From contig NZ_LMDE01000014.1 of the NCBI RefSeq assembly GCF_001425025.1, forward strand, positions 164,697 to 228,696: 64,000 bases of DNA. Reading direction: 5' to 3'. A program made the position numbers and the translations under genes. Origin of the DNA: Nocardioides sp. Root122 (lineage in GTDB: Bacteria > Actinomycetota > Actinomycetes > Propionibacteriales > Nocardioidaceae). The notes beneath the pieces are model-generated. The model did no database searches. It was given only the letters and a program-made list of their open reading frames with translations, and was not told where the DNA came from. Positions 43,855 through 53,255 of this stretch are shown piece by piece; within the stretch, counting starts at the first letter, position 1; each line of letters starts with the position of its first letter.

Positions 43855-45654
43855 ATGGAGCAGGCAAGGAGCAGAGACCGCTACACGCGGGACCTGAGCT
43901 GGGGTGACGCGCGAGCGCGCGACCTCATGCTGGCCCTCGCCAAGGACGCGGCGGAGCGCACCGGCTTCGGGATCTGCGCGATCGAGGTCGTCCGCCCGCA
44001 GGGCCTGCTCGAGTTCGTGGCCATCCACGGCGACGATTCGGCCGCCGAGGAACGGCTCGGCACGGCCTCCCGACTGGGCGACATGCTCCGCGCGTTCGCG
44101 GACGGCGAGAGCCACGGCCCCTTCGTGTGGATCCCCGGGGAGAAGTTCACCGCGCCTGCGCTGCAGCAGCTCGAGGGCTACGTCGTGGTCCCCGACGTCC
44201 CCGAGACCGACGACCCCGCGGCGTGGCACGCGATGGACATGCTGGTCGTGCGGATCAACGACGAGCGGGGCGACCTGCGCGCCCTGCTCTACCTCGACGT
44301 TCCCGACGACCTGCGCCGCCCCGACCTCGCCCGCCTGCTCCAGCTCGCCGACGACCTCGCGATGACGATGCGCTCGGTGGTCACCGTCATCGAGCGCGAG
44401 GAGTACGTCGAGCACATGCGTGTCATCCGCGCCACCCGGCGACTGGTGCGGTCGGAGGCCGCACGGCACGACGTCGGCCACCTGCTGCGCGAGGCCCGCA
44501 CCACCCTGCTCGGCGTCCTGTCGGTCGACGAGCTGGAGATCCACGTCTTCCACGACGGCGCCGAGGAGAACCCGGACAGCCTCGGGCTCGGCATGGCCCC
44601 AGAGGTGCGGAGGGCGCTCGACGAGGCCGCCGCTCGGGCATGGGCCGAGCAGCGGGTGCTGATCATCGAGCCGGAGGCCGTGTGGGGTGACACGGAGCTC
44701 GCCGCGGCGTACGGCGACTGGTTCGCGGTCGCGCTCGCCAAGGCGGACCTCGAAGCCCTCGTCGTGGCCCCGGTCGGCGTGGACGACGAGGTGCTGGGGA
44801 TGGTGATCTTCGGCCGCCGGACCGGATCGCGGCGCTGGACCGACGGAGAGGGTGTCGCCGCGCTCGAGCTCGGCCACGACCTCGGCCGCGCCATCGCGAA
44901 CGCCCACGCCACCCAGCGTGAGCGCCGGCTCCTCCGCGAGCTGCGCCAGCTGGAGGAGGCGCGCCACAAGTTCCTCCAGGTGCTCACCCACGAGATCAAC
45001 AACCCGATGACGGTGATCGCCGCCAACGCCGAGCTGCTGGCGATGAACGACACGGCCGACGAGCGCGACCTCCAGCGGGCGGAGGCGATCCTGCGCGGGA
45101 CGGAGCGCCTCGGCGGCCTGCTCGAGAGCCTGACCATGCTGTCGCGGATCAGTGACCCGCAGCAGCCGCCCTCGACGACGCGCCTCGACCTGGTGCCGGT
45201 GGTGACCGACACCGTGGGCTCCATGGCGGCCGTGGCGGAACAGGCCGGGGTGACGCTCCACCTCGCCGGCGAGTCCGGCTGGCCTGCCGAGGCGTGGGTG
45301 CTGGGCGACCCGAGCGAGATCGCGGGGGCGGTCACCAACCTGGTCGACAACGCGGTGAAGTACTCCGACCCCGGCGGCGAGATCTGGCTCAGTGTGGCGC
45401 GCTCGGCCGACGGCGGGGTGACCTTCACCTGTCGTGACGAGGGCATCGGCATCTCGCAGGAGGACCAGGCCCAGCTCTTCACGCCGCTCTTCCGGTCGAC
45501 CAACCACGACGCGCTGCGCCGACCGGGCACCGGGCTGGGCCTGGGCATCGTCCGGGAGATCATGCAGCGTCACGGCGGCACCGTCGATGTCGACTCGCAC
45601 CTCGGTGTCGGCACCCGCGTACGCCTCGACTTCCCGCCGCTGCCGCACCACTGA
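43855..45654 (+). CDS. Soluble GAF-domain sensor histidine kinase (2)
   Basis: A 599-residue kinase with the same plan as 41112-42881: N-terminal sensor region (1-190, FGICAIEVVRPQGLLEFVAIHGD), GAF-like part (200-350, LVVAPVGVDDEVLGMVIFGRR), H-box VLTHEINNPMT (H379) and a CA domain (NLVDNAVKY, DEGIGIS, GTGLGLGIVRE). ATG 43855 has GGGGAGG 8 nt before it; a longer frame from 43780 is not conserved. The two kinases share about the same residues at each landmark, so they arose by duplication; the M15 gene between them is transcribed in the same direction. Confidence 0.9.
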   Translation: MEQARSRDRYTRDLSWGDARARDLMLALAKDAAERTGFGICAIEVVRPQGLLEFVAIHGDDSAAEERLGTASRLGDMLRAFADGESHGPFVWIPGEKFTAPALQQLEGYVVVPDVPETDDPAAWHAMDMLVVRINDERGDLRALLYLDVPDDLRRPDLARLLQLADDLAMTMRSVVTVIEREEYVEHMRVIRATRRLVRSEAARHDVGHLLREARTTLLGVLSVDELEIHVFHDGAEENPDSLGLGMAPEVRRALDEAAARAWAEQRVLIIEPEAVWGDTELAAAYGDWFAVALAKADLEALVVAPVGVDDEVLGMVIFGRRTGSRRWTDGEGVAALELGHDLGRAIANAHATQRERRLLRELRQLEEARHKFLQVLTHEINNPMTVIAANAELLAMNDTADERDLQRAEAILRGTERLGGLLESLTMLSRISDPQQPPSTTRLDLVPVVTDTVGSMAAVAEQAGVTLHLAGESGWPAEAWVLGDPSEIAGAVTNLVDNAVKYSDPGGEIWLSVARSADGGVTFTCRDEGIGISQEDQAQLFTPLFRSTNHDALRRPGTGLGLGIVREIMQRHGGTVDVDSHLGVGTRVRLDFPPLPHH

Positions 45655-45679
45655 CCGCGGCCCGACGGTCCGCGCCGGG

Positions 45680-46405
45680 CTAGGGGCGGACGACGTCCCC
45701 GCGGTCCGGCACCTCGACGCGGACCTCCCGGTTGAACTCCGAGAGCGTCAGCGAGCCGCCGTCGTTCGCCACTGCGGACTCCACCCGGACGACGTAGTGG
45801 GGCGCGTCGCTGAGCACCCACACCACCTCTCCCGTGTCGGCACTCAGCCTCACCACGCGCTCGCCGTCGACGGACTCCTCCGCCTCCACGGTCACGTCGC
45901 TCGCCGCGTCGGAGGTGTCCCGGGCCGCCTTGCCGGCCCCGTCCACCAGGTTCACGACGCGGAACGACTCGAGGTACCCGTCGAGCTCGCACAGGTCGAG
46001 GATGCTGCGGTCGTCCGCCGCGATCCAGGACGTGCTCAACCGGGTCAGGACCTGCGGGGGGAGCGCCCGGTCGGACACGCTGTTGTAGACACCCTCGTCG
46101 CCCTTGATCCAAGCGCGGGCGCCCACGCGACGGATCGCGATGTGGCTCCCGCCCGCGCGGAGGGTCCCGGTGCAGCGGCCCTTCGGCCCCATGCTCAGGT
46201 CGAGGAGGACCTGGGTGCCCCTGGCGACCACCTGGCCGGTGAGCCGCATGCTCGTCACGTCGGCCATCGCCTTCCCGGCGGCGGACACGATCGCGGCCCC
46301 GTCCTCCTTGGCGAAGTCACTCGTGCGGAAGCTCTCCCAGGCGCCGCACCCGCTCAGGAGGGTCGTCAGGACCAGGAGCGCTGCTGCGGTCCTCGTCGTG
46401 CGCAT
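45680..46405 (-). CDS. LppX/LprG-like lipoprotein
   Basis: A 241-residue exported lipoprotein. The signal peptide ends in lipobox LLSGC (C20). The mature part has the pattern of the LppX_LprAFG family (DVTSMRLTGQVVARGTQVLLDLSMGPKGRCTGTL, then GEVVWVLSDAPHYVVRVE), a half-barrel that binds lipids and carries them through the periplasm-like space. ATG 46405 is chosen for the signal peptide; a 25-residue longer frame exists. It diverges from cheA across about 250 bp. Confidence 0.8.
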   Translation of the reverse strand: MRTTRTAAALLVLTTLLSGCGAWESFRTSDFAKEDGAAIVSAAGKAMADVTSMRLTGQVVARGTQVLLDLSMGPKGRCTGTLRAGGSHIAIRRVGARAWIKGDEGVYNSVSDRALPPQVLTRLSTSWIAADDRSILDLCELDGYLESFRVVNLVDGAGKAARDTSDAASDVTVEAEESVDGERVVRLSADTGEVVWVLSDAPHYVVRVESAVANDGGSLTLSEFNREVRVEVPDRGDVVRP

Positions 46406-46515
46406 GGCGGAGCTCCTGCCTCTGGTCGGCCCGGACGATCCCACCACCGATGGGGCGCACCGCGCGGCCGAACGCGACAACCCGCGACGTGCGAGGCGTC
46501 ACCCGCCAGGACCCG

Positions 46516-46533
46516 ATGGCCCGAACGGGCCAT
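46516..46533. promoter_or_regulatory. Palindrome in the cheA upstream region
   Basis: ATGGCCC-GAAC-GGGCCAT is a perfect 7+4+7 palindrome, 122 bp before the cheA start. A 17-bp segment around it (46513-46529) matches 15 of 17 bases at 43764-43780, upstream of the second soluble kinase. The rest of 46406-46655 holds no gene that I can see. Confidence 0.35.
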
Positions 46534-46655
46534 GGAGGAGGCGCGGGGTGACTACCCGGCATGACCAGTTCAGTGGGACGGGGACCCGATCGCTCAGGTG
46601 GCCACAGGTGAGGCCGATGGGGGCTCCATCAGGACGCGAAGAGACGGAGACGCGC

Positions 46656-48932
46656 GTGGATGCCATGGATGGCTTGGACGAGATCATCGGGGAGTTCCTG
46701 GTCGAGAGTCACGAGAACCTCGACCAGCTCGACAGCGACCTCGTCGCGTTGGAGCAGGACCCCGGATCCACTGCGCTGCTGGCCAGCGTGTTCCGCACGA
46801 TCCACACGATCAAGGGCACGAGCGGCTTCCTCGCGTTCTCGGTCCTGGAGTCGGTCACCCACGTCGGCGAGAGCCTGCTGGCGCGGCTGCGTGACGGCGA
46901 CCTGACCCTGACCCCCGGGCTGACCAGCCTCCTGCTCGAGGTCGTCGACGCGGTCCGCGCGCTGCTGACCGACATCGAGCGCACGGGCGCCGAGGGCGAC
47001 CGGTCCTACGACGACCTGGTCGCCAGGCTGACCGCGGCGCTCGAAGGCGAGGAGCCGGCCGCCCCGGCCGCGACCGGCGCCGAGGACGCCATCGAGGTGG
47101 GCCCCGAGGGGCCCGCCGAGCTGCCCGAGGCGGACGACGACGTCCCGGTCCTCGAGGTGGTCCCGGACGAGGCGCCACCCGCGCCGGTGCGAGCGCTCGC
47201 GGTCGCCGAACCCGATCCCGTCGCCGAGCCCGCCGCCGAGGAGCGTCCCGAGGCGACCGAGCCCGCTGAGGGCCGTCGCTCCGTCGCCGACAGCACGATC
47301 CGGGTCGACGTCACCCTGCTCGACTCGCTGATGAACCTCGTGGGCGAGCTCGTGCTCACCCGCAACCAGATGCTCCAGAACGCCGCCGCCCGCGAGGACG
47401 TGGACCTGGCCCGCACCACGCACCGGCTCAACCTGGTGGCGGGCGAGCTGCAGGAGGGCGTCATGCGCACGCGCCTGCAGCAGATCGACACCCTGTGGAG
47501 CAAGCTGCCGCGCGTCGTCAGGGACCTCTCCATGCAGCTCGGCAAGACGGTCCAGCTGGAGATGGTCGGGCGCGAGACCGAGCTCGACAAGACCATCCTC
47601 GAGGCGGTCCGCGACCCGCTGACCCACCTGGTGCGCAACAGCATCGACCACGGCATCGAGTCGCCGGCCGACCGCGCCGCTGCCGGCAAGCCGGCAGAGG
47701 GCACGCTCACGCTCCGCGCCTTCCACGCCGGTGGCCAGGTCAGCATCGAGATCACCGACGACGGCGCCGGCATCCACCCCGACCGCCTGCGCGACAAGGT
47801 GGTCTCCAAGGGGCTGATGAGCCGGGAGGCCGCAGACCGCCTGACCGACCACGAGGCCACCGCCCTGATCTTCATGCCGGGCTTCTCGACCGCCTCGGCG
47901 CTGACCAACGTGTCCGGCCGCGGCGTCGGCATGGACGTCGTCAAGACCAACATCGAGCGCATCGGCGGGTCCATCGACCTGTCCAGCGACCCGGGCCGCG
48001 GCACGACCGTCCGGATCCGGATCCCGCTGACCCTCGCGATCATCCCGGCGCTCGTCGTCACCGCGGCCGCGAACCGGTTCGCCATCCCGCAGGTCAACCT
48101 GCTCGAGCTGGTGCGGCTCGACGCCGCCCAGGCCGCCACCGCGATCGAGAACGTGCACGGCGCCCCCGTCTACCGCCTGCGTGGCCGGCTGCTGCCGCTC
48201 GTCGACCTGCGCGAGCAGCTCGGCCTCGACGCCGTGGAGCGCGAGACGACGTACGTCGTGGTGCTCCAGGCCGACAACCAGCAGTACGGCCTCGTCGTCG
48301 ACGACATCCTCGACACCGAGGAGATCGTGGTGAAGCCGCTGGGCAACCAGCTGCGCCACCTGCCGCTCTACGCAGGGGCCACGATCATGGGCGACGGTGC
48401 CGTGGCGCTGATCCTCGACGCGACCGCCATCGCCCGCAAGGTCGGCATGGCGCTGGAGTCCGAGCTCAACGCCGGCGCCGATCTCGATGCTGCCGAGGCG
48501 GGCGACGTGGCGTCCGTGCTCGTCGTCGAGCTCGGCGGCGGCCGCCGGGCCGGCATCCCGGTCTCCGCGGTGGACCGCCTCGAGGAGATCGCCCTCGACC
48601 TCGTCGAGCGCGCCGGCCACCACGAGGTCGTCCAGTACCGCGAGCAGATCCTGCCGCTCGTGCGCCTGGACCACGTCCTCCACGGTGACGGGGCGTACGG
48701 CGAGGACGCACCCCTCCAGGTGGTGGTGTGCCGCAAGGGCGAGCAGCGTGCGGGCGTCGTCGTGTCGGGGATCCTCGACATCGTCGAGACCAACCTGTCC
48801 ATCCGCACGGCCCTCGACTCCAGCGGCGGCGACGGCTCGGCCGTCATCGCCGGCCACGTCACCGAGCTCGTCGACATCGACCAGGTCTTCGCCGGCCTCC
48901 CCGGCCACGACCGACTCGCCCGGACGGCCTGA
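46656..48932 (+). CDS. cheA: Chemotaxis histidine kinase CheA with two C-terminal CheW-like domains
   Basis: A 758-residue kinase. The P1/Hpt domain (1-115) has phospho-acceptor H50 in FRTIHTIKG. Residues 130-205 are an Ala/Glu/Pro linker with no P2 domain. P3 dimerisation (about 210-280) starts TIRVDVTLLDSLMNLVGELVLTRNQ (split here as TIRVDVTLLDSLMNL and GELVLTRNQ). P4 has HLVRNSIDHGIES, DDGAGIH and GRGVGMDVVK. Two CheW-like P5 domains follow (about 458-598 and 616-758); one is usual. GTG 46656 is chosen because GGAGA lies 5 nt upstream; ATG 46665 is possible. It is the first gene of the che operon. Confidence 0.93.
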   Translation: MDAMDGLDEIIGEFLVESHENLDQLDSDLVALEQDPGSTALLASVFRTIHTIKGTSGFLAFSVLESVTHVGESLLARLRDGDLTLTPGLTSLLLEVVDAVRALLTDIERTGAEGDRSYDDLVARLTAALEGEEPAAPAATGAEDAIEVGPEGPAELPEADDDVPVLEVVPDEAPPAPVRALAVAEPDPVAEPAAEERPEATEPAEGRRSVADSTIRVDVTLLDSLMNLVGELVLTRNQMLQNAAAREDVDLARTTHRLNLVAGELQEGVMRTRLQQIDTLWSKLPRVVRDLSMQLGKTVQLEMVGRETELDKTILEAVRDPLTHLVRNSIDHGIESPADRAAAGKPAEGTLTLRAFHAGGQVSIEITDDGAGIHPDRLRDKVVSKGLMSREAADRLTDHEATALIFMPGFSTASALTNVSGRGVGMDVVKTNIERIGGSIDLSSDPGRGTTVRIRIPLTLAIIPALVVTAAANRFAIPQVNLLELVRLDAAQAATAIENVHGAPVYRLRGRLLPLVDLREQLGLDAVERETTYVVVLQADNQQYGLVVDDILDTEEIVVKPLGNQLRHLPLYAGATIMGDGAVALILDATAIARKVGMALESELNAGADLDAAEAGDVASVLVVELGGGRRAGIPVSAVDRLEEIALDLVERAGHHEVVQYREQILPLVRLDHVLHGDGAYGEDAPLQVVVCRKGEQRAGVVVSGILDIVETNLSIRTALDSSGGDGSAVIAGHVTELVDIDQVFAGLPGHDRLARTA

Positions 48933-48942
48933 GGAGCGCGCC

Positions 48943-49374
48943 ATGTCCCAGTACTGCACCTTCACCCTCGACGGCCACCTCTTCGGCGTCCCGGTCTCCT
49001 CCGTCCAGGAGGTGCTGCGCGCCCAAGCCCTCACCAGCGTGCCGCTCGCTCCCTCCGAGGTGGCCGGACTGCTCAACCTGCGCGGCCAGATCGTCACCTC
49101 GCTGGAGCTGCGGGCCCGGATGGGCCTGCCCCCGCGCGAGGCCGACGCGCCGTCGGTCAACGTGGTCGTCAAGACCGCCGACGGCAGCGCCGTCAGCCTC
49201 GTCGTCGACGAGATCGGGGACGTGATCGAGCCCCCGCGCGAGGCGTTCGAGGCGCCACCGGAGACCGTCCCGTCCTCCGTCCGTGCGCTCGTGAGCCGCG
49301 TGTGCAAGCTCGACCGCCAGCTGATGCTGCTGCTCGACACCGAACGCGCCGCACAGGTGCTCGAGCCGGCCTGA
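48943..49374 (+). CDS. cheW: Chemotaxis coupling protein CheW
   Basis: A 143-residue CheW that links CheA to receptors. The fold runs from YCTFTLDGHLFGVPVSSVQEVLR through GLLNLRGQIVTSLELRARMGL to VDEIGDVIEPP, all typical. It starts 10 bp after cheA with GAGGAG as ribosome-binding site. A 122-bp, strongly C-rich spacer separates it from the receptor gene. Together with the two CheW-like domains of CheA it gives this system three such modules. Confidence 0.94.
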   Translation: MSQYCTFTLDGHLFGVPVSSVQEVLRAQALTSVPLAPSEVAGLLNLRGQIVTSLELRARMGLPPREADAPSVNVVVKTADGSAVSLVVDEIGDVIEPPREAFEAPPETVPSSVRALVSRVCKLDRQLMLLLDTERAAQVLEPA

Positions 49375-49496
49375 CCCACCCCGGCCCGACCCACCCGCCC
49401 CCGCACCGGCCCTTCCCACCCCTGATCCCATCCGCGAGACCCGTTCGGGCGGACTCGCCTGCCACCCATCCACAGCCCACCCGCCCGGAGGAACCC

Positions 49497-51182
49497 ATGA
49501 CCACGCTCGCCCCCCCGCCGCCCGACTACGCGCAGCAGGCCGTCGCTGCGCCCGCGCCCGTCAGCGCCGCGCCCGCCGCCCCGACCCCCCCGTCGCGGTC
49601 CCGCAAGCCGCTCTCGCGCGTCCTGGGCAACCTCAGCACCGGGCGCAAGCTGCTCGTCCTCGCTGTCGCCTGCCTCATCCCCACCGTCGTGCTCACGGGC
49701 GTCGTGCTCCGTGGACTGTCCACGCTCAGCGCCGGCAAGGAGAAGGTCGACGTCCTGGCACAGACCTCGGCCAAGCTCTACCACCTCGACAACCGCAACA
49801 GCGAGATCAAGGCCGACGGCTTCCGGGCGCTCATCGGCGCCGACCCCGAGGCGGTCGTGACCGACACCGCCGACGACATCGCCAGCGCCGAGGAGATCTA
49901 CGACGAGGTGCTCGGCTACGACCTGCCGGCCGAGCTGGTCGACGACATCGCGATGAGCCGCGTCTCCGCCCAGTCCTTCTACACCTACGTCGAGGCGTTC
50001 GTGGAGAACCCGAACGGCGCCGGGCGCACCGACGCCGAGGGCGAGGTCGCCCTGGTCGACCAGAACCACGACGTGGACGGCCGGCTCGAGGCGCTCCGAT
50101 CGACGATCGACGAGGCCGTCGCCGAGGCGGACGCCGCCTACGAGAAGACCGAGAGCCAGCAGCGCACCACGCTGTTCATCGTCCTGGCCGTCGCGCTGGC
50201 CGTCGCCACCCTGCTCTCCATCGTGATCACCCGGCTCATCACCCGCCCCCTGCGGCGCGCCGTCAAGGCGCTGGACCGCGTCGCCGAGGGCCACCTCGAC
50301 GAGCGCCTCGACGTCTCCTCCACCGACGAGGTCGGCCAGATGGGCCAGGCCCTCAACAACGCCCTCGAGCGCCTCAGCGAGGCCATGGGCCAGATGGACC
50401 ACAACGCCCAGTCGCTCGCCTCGGCCTCCGAGGAGCTCTCCTCGGTGTCCGGGCAGATGAGCGCCTCCGCCTCCGAGTCCTCCTCGCAGGCCGGTCTCGT
50501 CTCGGCGGCTGCCGAGCAGGTGTCGCGCAACGTGATGACCGTGGCCACCGGCACCGAGGAGATGTCGGCGTCGATCCGCGAGATCGCCCAGAACGCGTCC
50601 AGTGCCGCCGGTGTCGCCGCCCAGGCCGTCGTCGTGGCCGAGTCCACCAACGCCACCGTCGCCAAGCTCGGCGCCTCCTCGGCCGAGGTCGGCAACGTGA
50701 TCAAGGTGATCAACTCGATCGCCGAGCAGACCAACCTGCTCGCCCTCAACGCGACCATCGAGGCCGCGCGTGCCGGCGAGGCCGGCAAGGGCTTCGCCGT
50801 CGTCGCCACGGAGGTCAAGGAACTGGCGCAGGAGACCGGGAAGGCGACCGAGGACATCGGCCGGCGGATCGAGGCCATCCAGGCCGACACCGAGGCCGCC
50901 GTGACCGCGATCGCCGAGATCGCCGAGATCATCGGCCAGATCAACGACACCCAGGCCACCATCGCCTCGGCCGTGGAGGAGCAGACCGCCACGACCAACG
51001 AGATGAGCCGCAACGTCGCCGAGGCGGCCACCGGGTCGACCGACATCGCCCAGAACGTCACCGGCGTGGCGCGTACGGCGTCGGACACCCAGGCGGCTGC
51101 CAACAGCACCAGCCAGGCAGCCGACGAGCTCGCCCGGATGGCGGCCGACATGCGCACGCTCGTCGGCCGGTTCCGGTACTGA
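49497..51182 (+). CDS. Methyl-accepting chemotaxis protein
   Basis: A 561-residue receptor. Residues 1-40 form a Pro/Ala-rich cytoplasmic tail. TM1 is about 52-74 (LLVLAVACLIPTVVLTGVVLRG); a four-helix-type ligand domain spans 75-220, TM2 is 223-245, and a HAMP domain runs to 300. A long signalling hairpin follows, whose tip EQTNLLALNATIEAARAGEAGKGF is fully canonical. The C-terminus GRFRY lacks a CheR-tethering pentapeptide. ATG 49497 follows CGGAGGA. The ligand is unknown. It is the only receptor in the operon and is the likely main input of this CheA. Confidence 0.95.
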   Translation: MTTLAPPPPDYAQQAVAAPAPVSAAPAAPTPPSRSRKPLSRVLGNLSTGRKLLVLAVACLIPTVVLTGVVLRGLSTLSAGKEKVDVLAQTSAKLYHLDNRNSEIKADGFRALIGADPEAVVTDTADDIASAEEIYDEVLGYDLPAELVDDIAMSRVSAQSFYTYVEAFVENPNGAGRTDAEGEVALVDQNHDVDGRLEALRSTIDEAVAEADAAYEKTESQQRTTLFIVLAVALAVATLLSIVITRLITRPLRRAVKALDRVAEGHLDERLDVSSTDEVGQMGQALNNALERLSEAMGQMDHNAQSLASASEELSSVSGQMSASASESSSQAGLVSAAAEQVSRNVMTVATGTEEMSASIREIAQNASSAAGVAAQAVVVAESTNATVAKLGASSAEVGNVIKVINSIAEQTNLLALNATIEAARAGEAGKGFAVVATEVKELAQETGKATEDIGRRIEAIQADTEAAVTAIAEIAEIIGQINDTQATIASAVEEQTATTNEMSRNVAEAATGSTDIAQNVTGVARTASDTQAAANSTSQAADELARMAADMRTLVGRFRY

Positions 51183-51209
51183 GCACCGACGCGAGCGAGA
51201 GGTAGTCCG

Positions 51210-52337
51210 ATGTCGAGGCAGATCAGGGTGATGGTGGTCGACGACTCCGTCGTCGTCCGCCGCCTGGTCAGCGACGTGCTGTCCGCCGACCCGACGATCG
51301 AGGTCGTCGCGACGGCGGCCAACGGCAAGGTCGCGCTGGCGAAGATCGACCAGGTCAACCCGGACCTGATCACCCTCGACATCGAGATGCCGGTCATGGA
51401 CGGGCTGGAGACCCTGCGCAACCTGCGCAAGGACCACCCGCGGCTGCCGGTCGTGATGTTCTCGACGCTGACCGAGAGGGGCGCGTCGGCCACCCTCGAC
51501 GCCCTCGAGCTCGGCGCGAGCGACTACGTCACCAAGCCGGCCAACGTCGGCAGCGTGCAGGCCTCGATGGAGGCGGTCCGCGAGCAGCTCGTCCCGCGGA
51601 TCCGTGGCCTGTGTCGCGGCGTCGTACGCCCGACCCCGTCCGCGCCGCCCGCAGGTGCGCCCGTCGTGCCGGCACGCACTGCCGGCGCGCCGCAGAAGTC
51701 CTCGCGGATCGACGTCGTCGCGATCGGCGCCTCCACGGGTGGTCCGGACGCACTGTCGACGGTCCTCGCGGCGCTCCCGGCCGACCTGCCCGTGCCCGTG
51801 GTCATCGTGCAGCACATGCCGCCGGTCTTCACGCGCCAGTTCGCCGACCGGCTCAGCGCCAAGGTGCCCTTGCGGGTCGCCGAGGCCACCGCGGGGATGC
51901 CGGTGCAGCCGGGCCTCGCGGTTGTCGCCCCAGGTGATCACCACATGCGCTTCCGTGGCACGGCGAGCACGGGGCAGGTCACCGCCACCCTCGACCAGGG
52001 CACGCCGGAGAACTACTGCCGGCCGGCCGTCGACGTGATGATGCGCTCCGTCGTCGACACCTGGCGGGGCAACGTGCTCGCCGTGGTGCTCACGGGCATG
52101 GGGTCCGACGGCGCCAGGGGTTGCGCGGAAGTCGTCGCAGCCGGCGGCTCCGTGCTCGTGCAGGACGAGACGTCGTCCGTCGTGTGGGGCATGCCCGGGG
52201 CCGTCGTCGCAGCCGGCCTGGCCCCGTCCGTCCTTCCGCTGCACCAGATCGGGCCCGCCATCGTCGAGCGCGTCCGCGCCGGCCGGGGTGCGCCCGTCCC
52301 GCTCAGACGACCCGCAAGAGAGGTGTCGCTGTCGTGA
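51210..52337 (+). CDS. cheB: Protein-glutamate methylesterase CheB
   Basis: A 375-residue response regulator esterase that removes methyl groups from receptors. The receiver (1-125) has phospho-acceptor Asp in LITLDIEMPVMDG; after a Pro/Ala linker, the catalytic domain has Ser in IGASTGGPDAL, His in QHMPPVFTRQFADRL and Asp in LTGMGSDGA. The length is normal. GTGA overlap joins it to cheR. CheA phosphorylation is expected to activate it. Confidence 0.95.
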   Translation: MSRQIRVMVVDDSVVVRRLVSDVLSADPTIEVVATAANGKVALAKIDQVNPDLITLDIEMPVMDGLETLRNLRKDHPRLPVVMFSTLTERGASATLDALELGASDYVTKPANVGSVQASMEAVREQLVPRIRGLCRGVVRPTPSAPPAGAPVVPARTAGAPQKSSRIDVVAIGASTGGPDALSTVLAALPADLPVPVVIVQHMPPVFTRQFADRLSAKVPLRVAEATAGMPVQPGLAVVAPGDHHMRFRGTASTGQVTATLDQGTPENYCRPAVDVMMRSVVDTWRGNVLAVVLTGMGSDGARGCAEVVAAGGSVLVQDETSSVVWGMPGAVVAAGLAPSVLPLHQIGPAIVERVRAGRGAPVPLRRPAREVSLS

Positions 52338-53254
52338 CGCTGTCCCCCTCCGCCTTCGCCTACGTCGCCGACCTGGTGCGTCGTGAGGCGGCGATCGTGC
52401 TGGAGACCGGCAAGGAGTACCTCGTCGAGGCTCGTCTGCACCCGCTGGCCCGGGCCGCCGGCCTGCCCGACGTCACGGCGTACGTCACCCACCTCCAGTC
52501 GCCCGTCGGCCGGGTCCACCGGGCCGCCGTCGTCGAGGCGCTGACCACCAACGAGACGTCGTGGTTCCGCGACCGGGAGCCCTTCGACGTGCTCGTCTCG
52601 CACGTGATCCCGGACCTGCTCGCCCGGACCGAGGCCCGGCGCAAGATCACGATCTGGTCGGCGGCCTGCTCCAGCGGGCAGGAGGCCTACACGATCGCGA
52701 TGCTGATGGCCGAGCACGTCGTGCCGAAGGGCTGGCAGGTCGAGATCGTGGCGACCGACATCGCCCCGAGCATGGTGCGGCGCACCCAGGAGGGCCGCTA
52801 CAGCCAGCTCGAGGTCGGACGCGGCCTGCCGGCCCCGCTCATGGTCAAGCACTTCCAGCGTTCGGGCACCCAGTGGCAGGTCTCCGACCAGCTGCGCTCG
52901 ATGGTCCGCGCCCAGACGCTCAACCTGGCCGCGCCGTTCCCGCTGCTGCCGGTGTTCGACCTGGTCTTCCTGCGCAACGTGCTCATCTACTTCGACCAGC
53001 CGACGAAGCACGGGGTCCTGTCCCGGGTCCGCCGGGTGATGTCGCCCGACGGCTACCTCTTCCTGGGCGGTGCCGAGACCACGCTCGGTGTCGACGAGAC
53101 CTGGCACCGCACGGCGGTCGGCCGGTTCACCCTCAACCGCCCGCGACCCCAGGTCGACGGCCCACTCCCTCCCGTCCTGCCGCACCGCACGCCGCGGACG
53201 CTCACGGGCGCCCCCCTCACCTCGACGTTGCTGTCCACACAGAGAGCGAACTGA
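52334..53254 (+). CDS. cheR: Chemotaxis protein methyltransferase CheR
   Basis: A 306-residue S-adenosylmethionine-dependent methyltransferase acting on receptor glutamates. An N-terminal helical domain precedes ALTTNETSWFRDREPFD, IWSAACSSGQEAYTIAM (SAM site), VATDIAPSMVRRTQEGRYS and FDLVFLRNVLIYFD, all CheR blocks. GTG 52334 overlaps the cheB stop. The last 35 residues are Pro-rich and variable. It ends 1 bp before cheY. Confidence 0.95.
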   Translation: MTLSPSAFAYVADLVRREAAIVLETGKEYLVEARLHPLARAAGLPDVTAYVTHLQSPVGRVHRAAVVEALTTNETSWFRDREPFDVLVSHVIPDLLARTEARRKITIWSAACSSGQEAYTIAMLMAEHVVPKGWQVEIVATDIAPSMVRRTQEGRYSQLEVGRGLPAPLMVKHFQRSGTQWQVSDQLRSMVRAQTLNLAAPFPLLPVFDLVFLRNVLIYFDQPTKHGVLSRVRRVMSPDGYLFLGGAETTLGVDETWHRTAVGRFTLNRPRPQVDGPLPPVLPHRTPRTLTGAPLTSTLLSTQRAN

Positions 53255-53255
53255 C

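Noticed and set aside
49375..49496. C-rich spacer between cheW and the receptor gene as a possible RNA element
   Set aside because: Only a weak hairpin (CCCGTTCGGG with flanking GCGAG/CTCGC) is seen. The bias alone does not support a riboswitch or small RNA.
46629..52244. 1871-codon open frame on the minus strand
   Set aside because: Shadow of cheA, cheW, mcp and cheB. Its composition (Gly, Asp, Arg, His runs) is that of an antisense frame in GC-rich DNA, while the plus strand holds full conserved domains.
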